From Burkholderiaceae bacterium (GTDB taxonomy: Bacteria; Pseudomonadota; Gammaproteobacteria; Burkholderiales; Burkholderiaceae_C): DNA of 21,842 nt. The position numbers and the translations under genes were made by a program. Location: NCBI GenBank assembly GCA_029864165.1, contig JAOTTZ010000003.1, forward strand, positions 1-21,842. The letters run 5' to 3'. Shown piece by piece: positions 1 through 7,434 of this stretch (position 1 is its first letter; every line of letters begins with the position of its first letter). Below the pieces are notes generated by a model. It saw nothing but the letters and a program-made list of their open reading frames with translations, was not told the DNA's origin and did no database searches.

Positions 1-120
1 GGCGCCATACGCGCCGCCACCGTGGTGCACGCGCTGCGCCGCCGCGGGTTGAAGTACGGCATGGTGACGATGTGCGTCGGTACGGGGCAGGGTGCGGCGG
101 GAATCTTCGAGCGCGTTTGA
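1..120 (+). CDS. Thiolase (acetyl-CoA acyltransferase), C-terminal end only
   Basis: The gene enters from the left edge in frame 1 and stops with TGA at 118-120, so only the last 39 residues are present. They end in GMVTMCVGTGQGAAGIFERV, the classical thiolase C-terminus. In this family the Cys of the CVGTGQG segment is the base that deprotonates the second substrate, and the following Gly-rich loop helps bind the thioester. The nucleophilic Cys and the active-site His lie outside the window. Thiolases carry out the last step of beta-oxidation or condense acetyl-CoA. The enoyl-CoA hydratase gene that follows after 25 bp fits a fatty-acid or acyl-CoA degradation cluster. The substrate cannot be told from this piece. 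Confidence 0.9.
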   Translation, partial: GAIRAATVVHALRRRGLKYGMVTMCVGTGQGAAGIFERV

Positions 121-145
121 ACCGAGCACAAGCCCAATCAGCGGT

Positions 146-907
146 ATGAGCGTCAAAACCGCGACGTTCAATGGCGTTGCCACCATCGAGATGGCGCGCC
201 CCGAGAAGAAGAACGCTCTGACCTCCGCCATGTACCAGGCCATGGCCGATGCGCTCGACGTTGCCGTAGCCGACACCAAGGTACGGGCAGTCTTGATCAC
301 CGGTCAGCCCGGCATTTTCACTGCGGGCAACGATATCGAGGACTTCATGCAGCGGCCCCCGCAGGGGCCACAGTCGTCGGTCTATGTTTTCATGCGAGCG
401 TTGGCGGGCTGCGGCAAGCCAGTGCTCGCGGCAGTCACCGGCGCGGCCATCGGTATCGGCACCACGATGCTCCTGCACTGCGACTTCGTTTACGTCTGCG
501 ACGAAGCACGTTTGGAGATGCCCTTCGTCGCTTTGGGTTTGGTGCCCGAGTTTGCCTCCAGCCTGCTGGTGCCACAGTTGATGGGCCATGTGCGCGCCGC
601 CGAAAAGCTCTTGCTTGGCGAGCCGTTCACCGGTGCCGAGGCGGTAGAACTCGGTATCGCCAACGCTGTGCTGCCGGCAGGCGAGGTAGTCAATCACGCG
701 CGCCGCGTTGCCGAGCGCTTCAACGCCTTACCGCCAGGTGCCGTGCAAGAGAGCAAGCGGCTGTTGCGACGTACGCGTTCCCAAGCCGTACTGGAGGCTA
801 TCGCCGCCGAAAGCGAAGTGTTTGTTAAGCGCCTGCGCAGCCCCGAGGCGCAGGAGGCCTTCAGCGCCTTCTTCCAGAAGCGCGCGCCAGATTTTTCGAA
901 GTTCTAA
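146..907 (+). CDS. Enoyl-CoA hydratase/isomerase family protein (crotonase fold)
   Basis: The 254-residue protein has the usual length of a single-domain crotonase. Crotonases hydrate trans-2-enoyl-CoA or shift the double bond of enoyl-CoA in fatty-acid degradation. Visible marks are RPEKKNALT near the N-terminus, FTAGNDIEDF (first oxyanion-hole segment), GAAIGIGTTMLLHCD (second oxyanion-hole segment) and ALGLVPEFASS. The Glu in LVPE sits where Eci-type delta3,delta2-enoyl-CoA isomerases carry their catalytic Glu, and I do not see the first of the two catalytic Glu of true hydratases, so isomerase activity is at least as likely as hydratase. The ATG at 146 was preferred to an upstream GTG at 92, because the latter overlaps the thiolase gene and adds a non-homologous leader. 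No strong Shine-Dalgarno precedes either. It is probably cotranscribed with the thiolase. Confidence 0.93.
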   Translation: MSVKTATFNGVATIEMARPEKKNALTSAMYQAMADALDVAVADTKVRAVLITGQPGIFTAGNDIEDFMQRPPQGPQSSVYVFMRALAGCGKPVLAAVTGAAIGIGTTMLLHCDFVYVCDEARLEMPFVALGLVPEFASSLLVPQLMGHVRAAEKLLLGEPFTGAEAVELGIANAVLPAGEVVNHARRVAERFNALPPGAVQESKRLLRRTRSQAVLEAIAAESEVFVKRLRSPEAQEAFSAFFQKRAPDFSKF

Positions 908-918
908 ACGTCCTTTAA

Positions 919-946
919 CTAGCCGATGCCTTTGGCTAGATTTTGT
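919..946 (+). terminator. Probable intrinsic terminator of the thiolase/enoyl-CoA hydratase unit
   Basis: A 6-bp stem (CTAGCC at 919-924, GGCTAG at 934-939) with a 9-nt loop is followed on the plus strand by ATTTTGT. It lies 11 bp after the hydratase stop. The 3' side of the stem overlaps the amtB stop codon (936-938), so the hairpin is shared by two convergent genes. The stem is short and moderately stable. Confidence 0.5.
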
Positions 947-2450
947 AAGCGACCTCGCCGTGGTACGTTGTGTCCAAACCTTCGCGCTCTTCTTCCTCGC
1001 TCACGCGCAGGCCGACGATTCGATCGGTGATCTTGAACGCGATATAGGCCACCACGCCAGTCCACAGCACCGTCAAACCGACGGCTTTGGCTTGCGTGAT
1101 GAGCTGCGCCATGATGGACTCGTAACCGGGCTGCATCTCGAACCAGTTGTTGACGAATCCTGGCCCGCCCAGCGACGGTGAGTTGAATATGCCAGTGAGC
1201 AATGCGCCGGCGATTCCCCCGACGGCGTGAACGCCAAACACGTCGAGCGAGTCATCGACGCGCAACAGTTTCTTCAATCCGGTAACACCCCAAAGGCAAA
1301 TGAAGCCCGCGACTGAACCGATAACGAAAGCGCCGACGATGCCCACGTTGCCCGCGGCTGGTGTGATCGCCACCAGACCGGCAACAGCGCCCGAGGCTGC
1401 ACCCAGCATGGAAGGCTTGCCTTTGACCATCCATTCGGCAAGTGTCCAGGTCAACACCGCGCACGCGGTGGCTAAAAGGGTGTTGACGAAGGCCAAAGCG
1501 GCCGACCCATTGGCTTCAAGTGCAGAACCCGCGTTGAAGCCAAACCAACCGAACCACAGCATCGCCGCGCCGATCATGGTCATTGTCAAGCTGTGTGGGG
1601 CCATGGATTCTTTGCCGTAGCCTATGCGCTTACCGAGCATGTAGGCGCCCACCAGAGCGGCCACGCCGGCGTTGATGTGTACGACCGTACCGCCCGCAAA
1701 GTCCAGTGCCCCCCATTGCCAGAGCAGACCGGCGGTGGCGTTGATCTTGTCGACATCGGCGGCGCTGGTGTAAGCATCCGGGCCGGCCCAGAACCACACC
1801 ATGTGCGCAACGGGCAGGTAGGCGAAAGTAAACCACAGCACCATGAAGACCAGCACGGCGGAGAACTTCACGCGCTCGACCAGCGAACCCAGAATCAGAC
1901 AACAACTGATGCCGGCAAACGTCGCCTGGAATGCCACGAAAACAAGTTCGTACATCGGCGTGGCCTTGCTGAAAGTTGCCGCCAATGAAAACTCGCCTGT
2001 GTCGGCGTTGAACGTGCCGCCCAGAAACAAGCGGTCGAGGCCCCCGATGTACGGACTGAGCGCGCCCGAGCCTTGCGTGAACGCCAAGCTGTAGCCATAG
2101 ACGCACCAAAGCACCGTACTCAGTGAGAACACCACGAAGACTTGCATCAAGACGCTGAGCATGTTCTTGCTGCGTACCAGCCCACCATAGAACAACGCCA
2201 AACCTGGGACCGACATGAACAGAACGAGCGCGGTCGAGGTCAGCATCCACGACGTGTCGCCCTTGTCGGGTAAGGTCGCGGCTTGGGCTGGCTCTGCACT
2301 TGGTTCAACCTCAACCTCAACCGCAACGTTGACGCTGTCGTCGCTTTGCGCTGTGACTTGTTGCGGCGGTGTAATGTCCTGTGCTGGCGTCGCGCCACTG
2401 CTTAGCGTGAGCGTGCAAGCAACGAGCATAAGCACAAAAACGTTTCTCAT
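936..2450 (-). CDS. amtB: Ammonium transporter AmtB
   Basis: This 504-residue inner-membrane channel conducts ammonium/ammonia. The start is the ATG at 2450, preceded by GAGG seven bases upstream; a longer reading frame would run into the repeat element and is rejected. Residues 1-23 look like a cleavable signal peptide. Residues 24-66 form a Pro/Glu/Val-rich linker that should be periplasmic, and the Amt domain starts around SWMLTSTALVLFMSVPGLAL. The two pore histidines are visible as TVVHINAG (His258) and FGVHAVGG (His408), with HMVW (Trp219) at the outer gate. Eleven membrane helices are expected for the family. The C-terminal tail contains the conserved GLRVSEEEEREGLD segment that contacts GlnK. 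No glnK/glnB gene is adjacent in the window, unlike many bacteria. The upstream gap is largely taken up by a repeat element. Confidence 0.97.
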   Translation of the reverse strand: MRNVFVLMLVACTLTLSSGATPAQDITPPQQVTAQSDDSVNVAVEVEVEPSAEPAQAATLPDKGDTSWMLTSTALVLFMSVPGLALFYGGLVRSKNMLSVLMQVFVVFSLSTVLWCVYGYSLAFTQGSGALSPYIGGLDRLFLGGTFNADTGEFSLAATFSKATPMYELVFVAFQATFAGISCCLILGSLVERVKFSAVLVFMVLWFTFAYLPVAHMVWFWAGPDAYTSAADVDKINATAGLLWQWGALDFAGGTVVHINAGVAALVGAYMLGKRIGYGKESMAPHSLTMTMIGAAMLWFGWFGFNAGSALEANGSAALAFVNTLLATACAVLTWTLAEWMVKGKPSMLGAASGAVAGLVAITPAAGNVGIVGAFVIGSVAGFICLWGVTGLKKLLRVDDSLDVFGVHAVGGIAGALLTGIFNSPSLGGPGFVNNWFEMQPGYESIMAQLITQAKAVGLTVLWTGVVAYIAFKITDRIVGLRVSEEEEREGLDTTYHGEVAYKI

Positions 2451-2489
2451 TTTCGACCTCGTCTGGTTCAAGAGCGCGTTAGCCCAGTT

Positions 2490-2757
2490 AGAACCTATCC
2501 GTGAATAAGACGACCCTGCGCCGGCGCCCCATTGGGCACAGGCGTAGGAGCAAGACGCGCCGTGGTGTGGTTCACCACAAGCGGCTTGCGACACCCGCAT
2601 GTGCCCAATGAGGCGCCGGCCCGAAGGGTTGTGACGACAATGCGCGTCTGCGTCGTTGCAAGCCTTGCGCAGGGCACCACCCTGGGCTGCGGCTTGCGCC
2701 TAGCATCCATCGCATTGTCGTCACAACGCAGGGCCGTCTTATTCACGGATAGGTTCT
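2490..2757. repeat. Structured dispersed repeat, element 1 (268 bp, long terminal inverted repeats, two internal arms)
   Basis: The ends form a 23-bp perfect inverted repeat (2490-2512 with 2735-2757), extended by seven more pairs after one A.C mismatch. Inside lie two long arms. Arm A pairs 2520-2540 with 2600-2620 (one mismatch) and carries a small hairpin (TGTGG/CCACA). Arm B pairs 2628-2644 with 2711-2727 (17 perfect pairs). It contains a nested stem at 2658-2664/2691-2697 and a 5-bp apical hairpin at 2670-2684. The arms are separated by CCCGAAGGGTTG. The whole has the shape of a cloverleaf, and I see no plausible coding sequence. The element is homologous to the copy at 11176-11444. The ends are flanked by TTA on both sides, possibly a 3-bp target duplication. 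Confidence 0.9.
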
Positions 2758-2922
2758 TAGCCGATGGAAAGCAATCTGCGGCAAAAGATGATTTTTGCAC
2801 GAACGGCCGGGAACAGCGCAAACTCAGAGAGAATGCACGCTGCCTGCTGAACTGGGCGGCCTTCTGAAATAAACTAAGGTCCGTGCCTCACCAGGCGCAC
2901 ATATGCCTTGGCGCCTGCCCGC
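2758..2922. other. Leader region between element 1 and leuS
   Basis: No gene is seen in these 165 bp. TAAACT at about 2873, with CTGAAC 17 bp further upstream, is a weak promoter candidate for leuS. A short inverted repeat (AGGCGC/GCGCCT) lies just before the leuS start and could form a small hairpin in the leader. I see no T-box or other recognisable riboswitch. Confidence 0.35.
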
Positions 2923-5553
2923 ATGACCACCCCTGATCCGATCCGCTACGACGTCAAAGCCGTAGAGCAAGCCGCCCAGGCGCATTGGGCAGCGCGCGAC
3001 GCCTATCGCGTGACCGAAGACACCACCAAACCAAAGTTTTACGCCTGCTCGATGCTGCCTTACCCGAGCGGCAAGCTACACATGGGCCATGTGCGCAACT
3101 ACACCATCAACGACATGCTCACACGCCAGTTGCGCATGAAGGGAATGAACGTGCTGATGCCCATGGGCTGGGATGCCTTCGGCCTGCCGGCCGAAAACGC
3201 GGCCATGAAGAATAAAGTGCCCCCTGCGAAATGGACTTACGAAAACATCGCCCACATGAAGGGCCAGATGCAGGCGATGGGTCTGGCCATTGATTGGAGC
3301 CGCGAGTTGGCCACCTGCTCGCCAAGCTACTACAAGTGGAACCAGTGGCTGTTCTTGCGCATGTTGCAGCGCGGCATTGCCGAGCGCCGCACCCAAGTCG
3401 TCAACTGGGACCCGGTCGACCAGACCGTGCTCGCCAACGAGCAGGTGATTGACGGGCGCGGCTGGCGCTCGGGCGCACCGATCGAAAAGCGTGAAATACC
3501 AGGCTACTACCTGAACATCACCCGTTACGCCGACGAGCTGCTGGACCACGTGCAGCACAAGCTGCCGGGTTGGCCAGAGCGCGTCAAGCTGATGCAAGAG
3601 AACTGGATCGGTAAAAGTGAGGGTGTGCGCTTTGCCTTCCCGCACGACATCAAGGGCACCGATGGCCAACTGATACAAGGCGGCAAGCTCTACGTCTTCA
3701 CCACCCGCGCCGACACCATCATGGGCGTGACGTTTTGCGCCGTGGCGCCAGAACACCCGCTGGCCTTGCACGCCGCTGCAGGCAACCCGCAACTCGCCGC
3801 CTTTATTGAGGACTGCCGCGCCGGCGGCAACACCGAAGCCGAACTGGCGACGCGTGACAAGCTGGGCATGCCCACCGGGCTTTTTGTTACCCACCCGCTG
3901 AGCCACCAGGCGGTTCCGCTGTGGGTGGGCAACTACGTGCTGATGGCTTATGGCGACGGCGCGGTGATGGGTGTGCCCGCGCACGATGAGAGAGACTTCG
4001 CCTTTGCTAAAAAGTACGGCATTCCTATCCTGCAAGTCATTGCGGTCGACCGCGAGCGTTTTAGTTACGACCACTGGCAAGACTGGTACGCCGACAAGCA
4101 GCGCGGCGTTACCATCAATTCAGATCTCTACAGCGGGCTGGCTTATCAAGCGGCGGTGGACGCCATCGCGCACGCCTTGGCAGCGCACGGCCTGGGCGGC
4201 AAGCAAACAACCTGGCGCCTGCGCGATTGGGGCATCAGCCGTCAGCGTTATTGGGGCACGCCGATACCCATGGTTCATTGCCAGGCTTGCGGGCCCGTGG
4301 CGGTGCCCGAGCAAGACCTGCCGGTCGTGTTACCCGAAGACCTGATCCCCGACGGCTCTGGCAACCCACTCGCCAAGTGCGCTGCTTTCGTCAACGTGGC
4401 GTGCCCGACATGCGGCAAACCGGCCCGGCGCGAGACCGACACCATGGACACCTTCGTCGACAGCGCGTGGTACTTCATGCGTTATTGCGACCCGCACAAC
4501 GATCGGTCTATGGTTGGCGAAGGCGCGCGCTACTGGATGCCGATGGACCAATACATCGGCGGTATCGAGCATGCCATCTTGCACCTGCTCTACGCTCGTT
4601 TCTGGACCAAGGTCATGCGCGACTTGGGGCTTGTTGCGGTTGACGAGCCCTTCATCAAGCTGTTGACACAAGGCATGGTGCTCAACGAGGCGTACTCGCG
4701 CACGCACGACCAAGGTGGCAAAGAATACTTTTGGGAGCGCGACCTCGTCGTCGAGCGCGACGAACACGCCAACGTGATCTCGGCGACTGAGCGCAGCGAC
4801 GGCGAACCGGTGAGCTACGAAGGTTGGTCGACGATGTCCAAGTCAAAGAACAACGGCGTCGATCCGCAAGACTTGATCGACCGCTACGGCGCAGACACCG
4901 CGCGTTTGTTCGTCATGTTCGCCGCACCTCCCGAACAGACGTTGGAATGGAATGACGCCGGCGTCGAGGGCGCGCACCGTTTCTTGAAGCGGCTGTGGGT
5001 CTACGCGAACAAGAATGCTACGACTGTGCAAACAGCGGGAGCTGTTGAAAACCCGCTGGGCGCGCAGGCCAAAGCTTTGCGCCGCGAAGTTCACGGCGTG
5101 TTGCGTCAGGTCAGCTACGACTACGACCGCATGCAGTACAACACCGTTGTCTCCGGCGCGATGAAGTTGCTCAACGCGCTCGAATCGTTCAAGACCGGCG
5201 AGCCTGCTGTGGTGCGCGAGTCCTTGGGCATCTTGCTGCGCGTTCTCTACCCCGCCTGCCCGCACATCACGCACGCGCTGTGGCAAGCGTTGGGCTACGC
5301 GGCCGGATACGGCGACTTGCTCGATGCAGCCTGGCCGCAATCCGATGAAGCCGCGTTGGCGCAAGAAGAAGTAGAGCTGATGCTACAGGTCAACGGCAAG
5401 CTGCGCGGCGCCATCACCGTACCGGCTGCGGCGAGCAAAGCCGCGATCGAAGCCGCGGCGCTTGCCAGCGCCGACTTCGTCAAGTTCGCACAAGGCAAAC
5501 CCGCGAAGAAAGTCATCGTGGTTCCAGACCGGTTGGTCAACGTCGTGGTGTGA
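2923..5553 (+). CDS. leuS: Leucyl-tRNA synthetase (bacterial type, with editing domain)
   Basis: This cytosolic class I synthetase charges tRNA-Leu with leucine. The 876-residue length is normal for the bacterial enzyme. The ATP-binding HIGH motif appears as KLHMGH (residues 51-56) and the KMSKS loop as MSKSK (638-642). The CP1 editing domain, which hydrolyses misacylated tRNA, is shown by the threonine-rich TTRADT (about 260) and [10 protein letters not shown] (about 350-359). The WYFMRY segment and the C-terminal [15 protein letters not shown] stretch are also present. The ATG at 2923 was chosen; the reading frame stays open to a TTG at 2908, but that would add only five residues. No strong ribosome-binding site is visible. 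In most betaproteobacteria lptE and holA follow leuS; here neither does. Confidence 0.98.
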   Translation: MTTPDPIRYDVKAVEQAAQAHWAARDAYRVTEDTTKPKFYACSMLPYPSGKLHMGHVRNYTINDMLTRQLRMKGMNVLMPMGWDAFGLPAENAAMKNKVPPAKWTYENIAHMKGQMQAMGLAIDWSRELATCSPSYYKWNQWLFLRMLQRGIAERRTQVVNWDPVDQTVLANEQVIDGRGWRSGAPIEKREIPGYYLNITRYADELLDHVQHKLPGWPERVKLMQENWIGKSEGVRFAFPHDIKGTDGQLIQGGKLYVFTTRADTIMGVTFCAVAPEHPLALHAAAGNPQLAAFIEDCRAGGNTEAELATRDKLGMPTGLFVTHPLSHQAVPLWVGNYVLMAYGDGAVMGVPAHDERDFAFAKKYGIPILQVIAVDRERFSYDHWQDWYADKQRGVTINSDLYSGLAYQAAVDAIAHALAAHGLGGKQTTWRLRDWGISRQRYWGTPIPMVHCQACGPVAVPEQDLPVVLPEDLIPDGSGNPLAKCAAFVNVACPTCGKPARRETDTMDTFVDSAWYFMRYCDPHNDRSMVGEGARYWMPMDQYIGGIEHAILHLLYARFWTKVMRDLGLVAVDEPFIKLLTQGMVLNEAYSRTHDQGGKEYFWERDLVVERDEHANVISATERSDGEPVSYEGWSTMSKSKNNGVDPQDLIDRYGADTARLFVMFAAPPEQTLEWNDAGVEGAHRFLKRLWVYANKNATTVQTAGAVENPLGAQAKALRREVHGVLRQVSYDYDRMQYNTVVSGAMKLLNALESFKTGEPAVVRESLGILLRVLYPACPHITHALWQALGYAAGYGDLLDAAWPQSDEAALAQEEVELMLQVNGKLRGAITVPAAASKAAIEAAALASADFVKFAQGKPAKKVIVVPDRLVNVVV

Positions 5554-5602
5554 ACCGGGTGATGGATGGGCGGCGAAACAAATAAGCAAGCGCCGCGATC
5601 TT

Positions 5603-5639
5603 CACTTGCGAAGTGTCGGCCTCGAAAGGCCCGGCCGAC
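5603..5639 (+). terminator. Paired hairpins downstream of leuS, possible transcript end
   Basis: CACTT-GCG-AAGTG (5603-5615) is followed directly by GTCGGCC/GGCCGAC (5615-5621 with 5633-5639, 11-nt loop). They begin about 50 bp after the leuS stop. There is no T-run, so intrinsic termination is uncertain; the hairpins could instead stabilise the mRNA 3' end. Confidence 0.3.
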
Positions 5640-5762
5640 GACATGTCAGGCCCGCGTCGCCAGTCTTCAAAAACATCGTTACCCAGGCAACACGCCGCTG
5701 CTGATGGGCATCCATCGCGCCAATTTGGTTGAAACAAGGTCTGTTGTACACACAGATTGAAA

Positions 5763-5804
5763 GACCCTCACCCGGCTCCCTTCTGCCGAGGCAGAGATCG
5801 GGTC
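5763..5804. repeat. Small compound inverted repeat
   Basis: GACCC (5763-5767) pairs with GGGTC (5800-5804) around an inner TCTGCC-GA-GGCAGA palindrome (5782-5795). The CCCTCACCC start recalls the TCACCCCAACCCTCTCCC-type repeat at 13594, so it may be a degraded relative. This is judged by eye only. Confidence 0.3.
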
Positions 5805-5983
5805 GAAATGCGCCCTCTTGTTATTGATCACTGCGACCCGAGTAAGCGTGCGCGCGATGGTAGCAAGCAAGCCGGTTTGCAAAATTCAATGACGCGCCTT
5901 GAAAAGACATTACGACCGGAAACACCAGCCACCCGTGCGCGCCAGTTGGGGCTACGCCGTGTGTGATGCGGCCTTACTCCGCC

Positions 5984-6024
5984 CGGCAGCGCAGTGTTTC
6001 TATTCAGTATTGCGCTGCCGTTTT
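5984..6024 (+). terminator. Terminator-like hairpin upstream of the SIS gene
   Basis: A perfect 10-bp stem (CGGCAGCGCA at 5984-5993, TGCGCTGCCG at 6011-6020) with a 17-nt loop is followed by TTTT at 6021-6024. It points rightwards and ends about 92 bp before the SIS gene. No gene precedes it closely, so it ends either leuS read-through or an unseen small transcript. Confidence 0.5.
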
Positions 6025-6116
6025 CCACCCCACCGCGCCGCCGCTGCGATGCGATGGCCGGGGAGGCAAGGGGCCCTGGAGGCCGCTTGCGGCGTCTTGA
6101 CATATCATGGGCAGCT

Positions 6117-6713
6117 ATGCTCGAACAGCGTATCTTGCAGCAGTTCTTCGACAGCGCCGACCTGATGTACGCGGCCGCCGAGAGCCTCTCGCGCCCCATT
6201 GCCGACGCGGTTCACGCTGTGGTGGCTTGCATTACGGCGGGTGGCAAGGTGCTGGCTTGCGGCAACGGCGGTTCCGCCGCCGACGCGCAGCACTTTGCTG
6301 CCGAGTTCGTCGGGCGCTTTGAGCGCGAGCGGCCTGGATTGGCCGCCATTGCATTGAACACCGATACTTCGGTGCTGACCGCGCTCGGCAACGACTACGA
6401 TTTTGACGCCATCTTCGCCAAACAAGTACAGGCGCTCGGCGCGCCGGGCGACGTTTTGCTGGCTATCAGCACCAGCGGCAACTCGGCCAATGTGTTGGCC
6501 GCCGTGCAAGCAGCGCATGCCAAAGAGATGACGGTGATAGCGCTGACGGGACGCCAAGGCGGCCAAATAGGCGCAGCGCTCACCGAAACCGATGTCGACA
6601 TCTGTGTGCCGCATGAACGCACTGCTCGCATTCAAGAAGCACATATCCTCGTCCTTCATTGTTTGTGCGACGCCGTGGATACGCAGTTGTTAGGCGAACA
6701 GGAGATCACGTGA
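6117..6713 (+). CDS. SIS-domain protein, DiaA / GmhA (phosphoheptose isomerase) family
   Basis: The 198-residue cytosolic protein is one SIS domain preceded by a short helix. Sugar-phosphate-binding motifs are GNGGSAADAQHF (49-60) and ISTSGNS (117-123), followed by LTGRQGGQIG and RIQEAHILVLH. Two relatives are possible. GmhA isomerises sedoheptulose-7-phosphate for LPS heptose; DiaA binds DnaA and stimulates replication initiation. The Glu of FAAEFVGRF and the His of ILVLH, which I take to match the GmhA catalytic pair, are present, whereas E. coli DiaA lacks that Glu. The direct coupling to dolP downstream is the diaA-dolP arrangement. Context therefore says DiaA and residues say GmhA; either annotation can be defended. 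The ATG at 6117 gives the family N-terminus; upstream in-frame codons only add basic low-complexity sequence. Confidence 0.93.
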   Translation: MLEQRILQQFFDSADLMYAAAESLSRPIADAVHAVVACITAGGKVLACGNGGSAADAQHFAAEFVGRFERERPGLAAIALNTDTSVLTALGNDYDFDAIFAKQVQALGAPGDVLLAISTSGNSANVLAAVQAAHAKEMTVIALTGRQGGQIGAALTETDVDICVPHERTARIQEAHILVLHCLCDAVDTQLLGEQEIT

Positions 6714-7354
6714 AACGCCCTTACCCACGATCCTACGGCTGGCTAGCCGGTGCTGTATTGGCTGCCTGTTTACTTTGCGCATGCGCTCCGTTGTTGCTGG
6801 GTGGCGCGGTGGTCGGTGGCTCGCTGGTATTAACCGACCGCCGCACGTCGGGTGCGCAGGTAGAGGACGAGACCATTGAGCTGAGGTCGATCAGCCGCAT
6901 CAACGAGCTGCTAGGCGGCCGCGCCCACGTTAACACCACCAGCTACAACCGCATGGTCCTCATCACCGGTGAGGTGCCGACACAAGCTGACAAAGACACC
7001 GTGGAGCGGATTGTGTCCCGCATTCAGAATGTGCGTGCGATCGTCAACGATCTCGGCGTGGTCGGCAACAGTTCGATCACCAGCCGCTCCAGCGATAGCA
7101 TCATCACCGGCAAGGTAAAAGCACAGTTGGTCAACGCGCGCGACCTGTTTGCCAACAGCATCAAGGTCGTCACCGAGCGCGGCACGGTTTACCTGATGGG
7201 CCGCGTCACCGAACGCGAAGCCAGTCGCGCCTCTGGATTGGCGCGCGCTGTCGGGGGGGTGCAAAAAGTGGTGCAGGTGTTCGAGATATTGACCGAAGCC
7301 GAGCTGGCCGCTATGCACAAGAAAAAGGCAAACGGCACCGCGACCAAGCCCTGA
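6710..7354 (+). CDS. dolP: BON-domain outer-membrane lipoprotein DolP (YraP)
   Basis: This 214-residue lipoprotein has two BON domains. DolP sits in the outer membrane at anionic phospholipid sites and supports envelope integrity and BAM function. The GTG start at 6710 overlaps the preceding TGA stop as GTGA and has AGGAG upstream, so translation is coupled to the SIS gene. The N-terminus is basic, then hydrophobic, with two possible lipobox cysteines (LAAC at 20, LCAC at 25). A short glycine-rich hydrophobic stretch (LLLGGAVVGG) follows. BON1 spans about residues 55-120 (RINELLGG, NRMVLITGEVP) and BON2 about 125-195 (GKVKAQLV, GTVYLMGRVTEREA). The C-terminus is Lys-rich. Confidence 0.93.
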   Translation: MKRPYPRSYGWLAGAVLAACLLCACAPLLLGGAVVGGSLVLTDRRTSGAQVEDETIELRSISRINELLGGRAHVNTTSYNRMVLITGEVPTQADKDTVERIVSRIQNVRAIVNDLGVVGNSSITSRSSDSIITGKVKAQLVNARDLFANSIKVVTERGTVYLMGRVTEREASRASGLARAVGGVQKVVQVFEILTEAELAAMHKKKANGTATKP

Positions 7355-7370
7355 GCCGGTGTTTGGCGCA

Positions 7371-7394
7371 GCACGCAACTCCGTTGCGTGGTGC
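7371..7394. terminator. Hairpin between convergent dolP and pilU
   Basis: A 7-bp perfect stem (ACGCAAC 7373-7379, GTTGCGT 7383-7389) with a 3-nt loop is extendable by a GC..GC clamp. It lies in the 80-bp gap between two convergent genes. There is no T-run on either side, so it is only a possible bidirectional terminator. Confidence 0.35.
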
Positions 7395-7434
7395 CGCGCA
7401 GGGCCTTCCGGCGAACCCAGCTGCAGTGGCTGCG

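Larger units (their letters stand above)
5554..6116. other. Long intergenic region without a recognisable gene
   Basis: These 563 bp hold no open frame that resembles a known protein on either strand; in particular no lptE or holA. There are two adjacent hairpins just after leuS (5603-5615; 5615-5639 with stem GTCGGCC/GGCCGAC). A small compound inverted repeat lies at 5763-5804, and a strong hairpin with a T-run at 5984-6024. The region may be decayed sequence or hold an untranslated RNA. Confidence 0.6.

Noticed and set aside
2451..2600. N-terminal extension of AmtB by 50 residues in the same open frame
   Set aside because: The added codons come from repeat element 1, and the ATG at 2450 has a good ribosome-binding site followed by a signal peptide.
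2490..2757. REP/BIME palindrome with RAYT, or an IS remnant with a transposase fragment
   Set aside because: The element is far longer than REP units, lacks the GTAG/GGAG head, and shows no transposase-like coding sequence. A non-autonomous mobile element remains possible.
3076..4080. Open frame of 334 codons antisense to leuS
   Set aside because: Shadow frame, His/Val/Gln-rich composition, no start signal or family motif.
6097..6102. Perfect TTGACA as a promoter for the SIS gene
   Set aside because: It lies 15 bp before the start codon, so its -10 would fall inside the gene, and no -10 is there. It is probably chance.
5828..6199. Minus-strand open frame of 123 codons in the gap after leuS, considered as a displaced holA/lptE or yraN
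   Set aside because: The translation is Arg/Ser/Pro-rich with no lipobox, DNA-polymerase delta or YraN features, and it overlaps the SIS gene.
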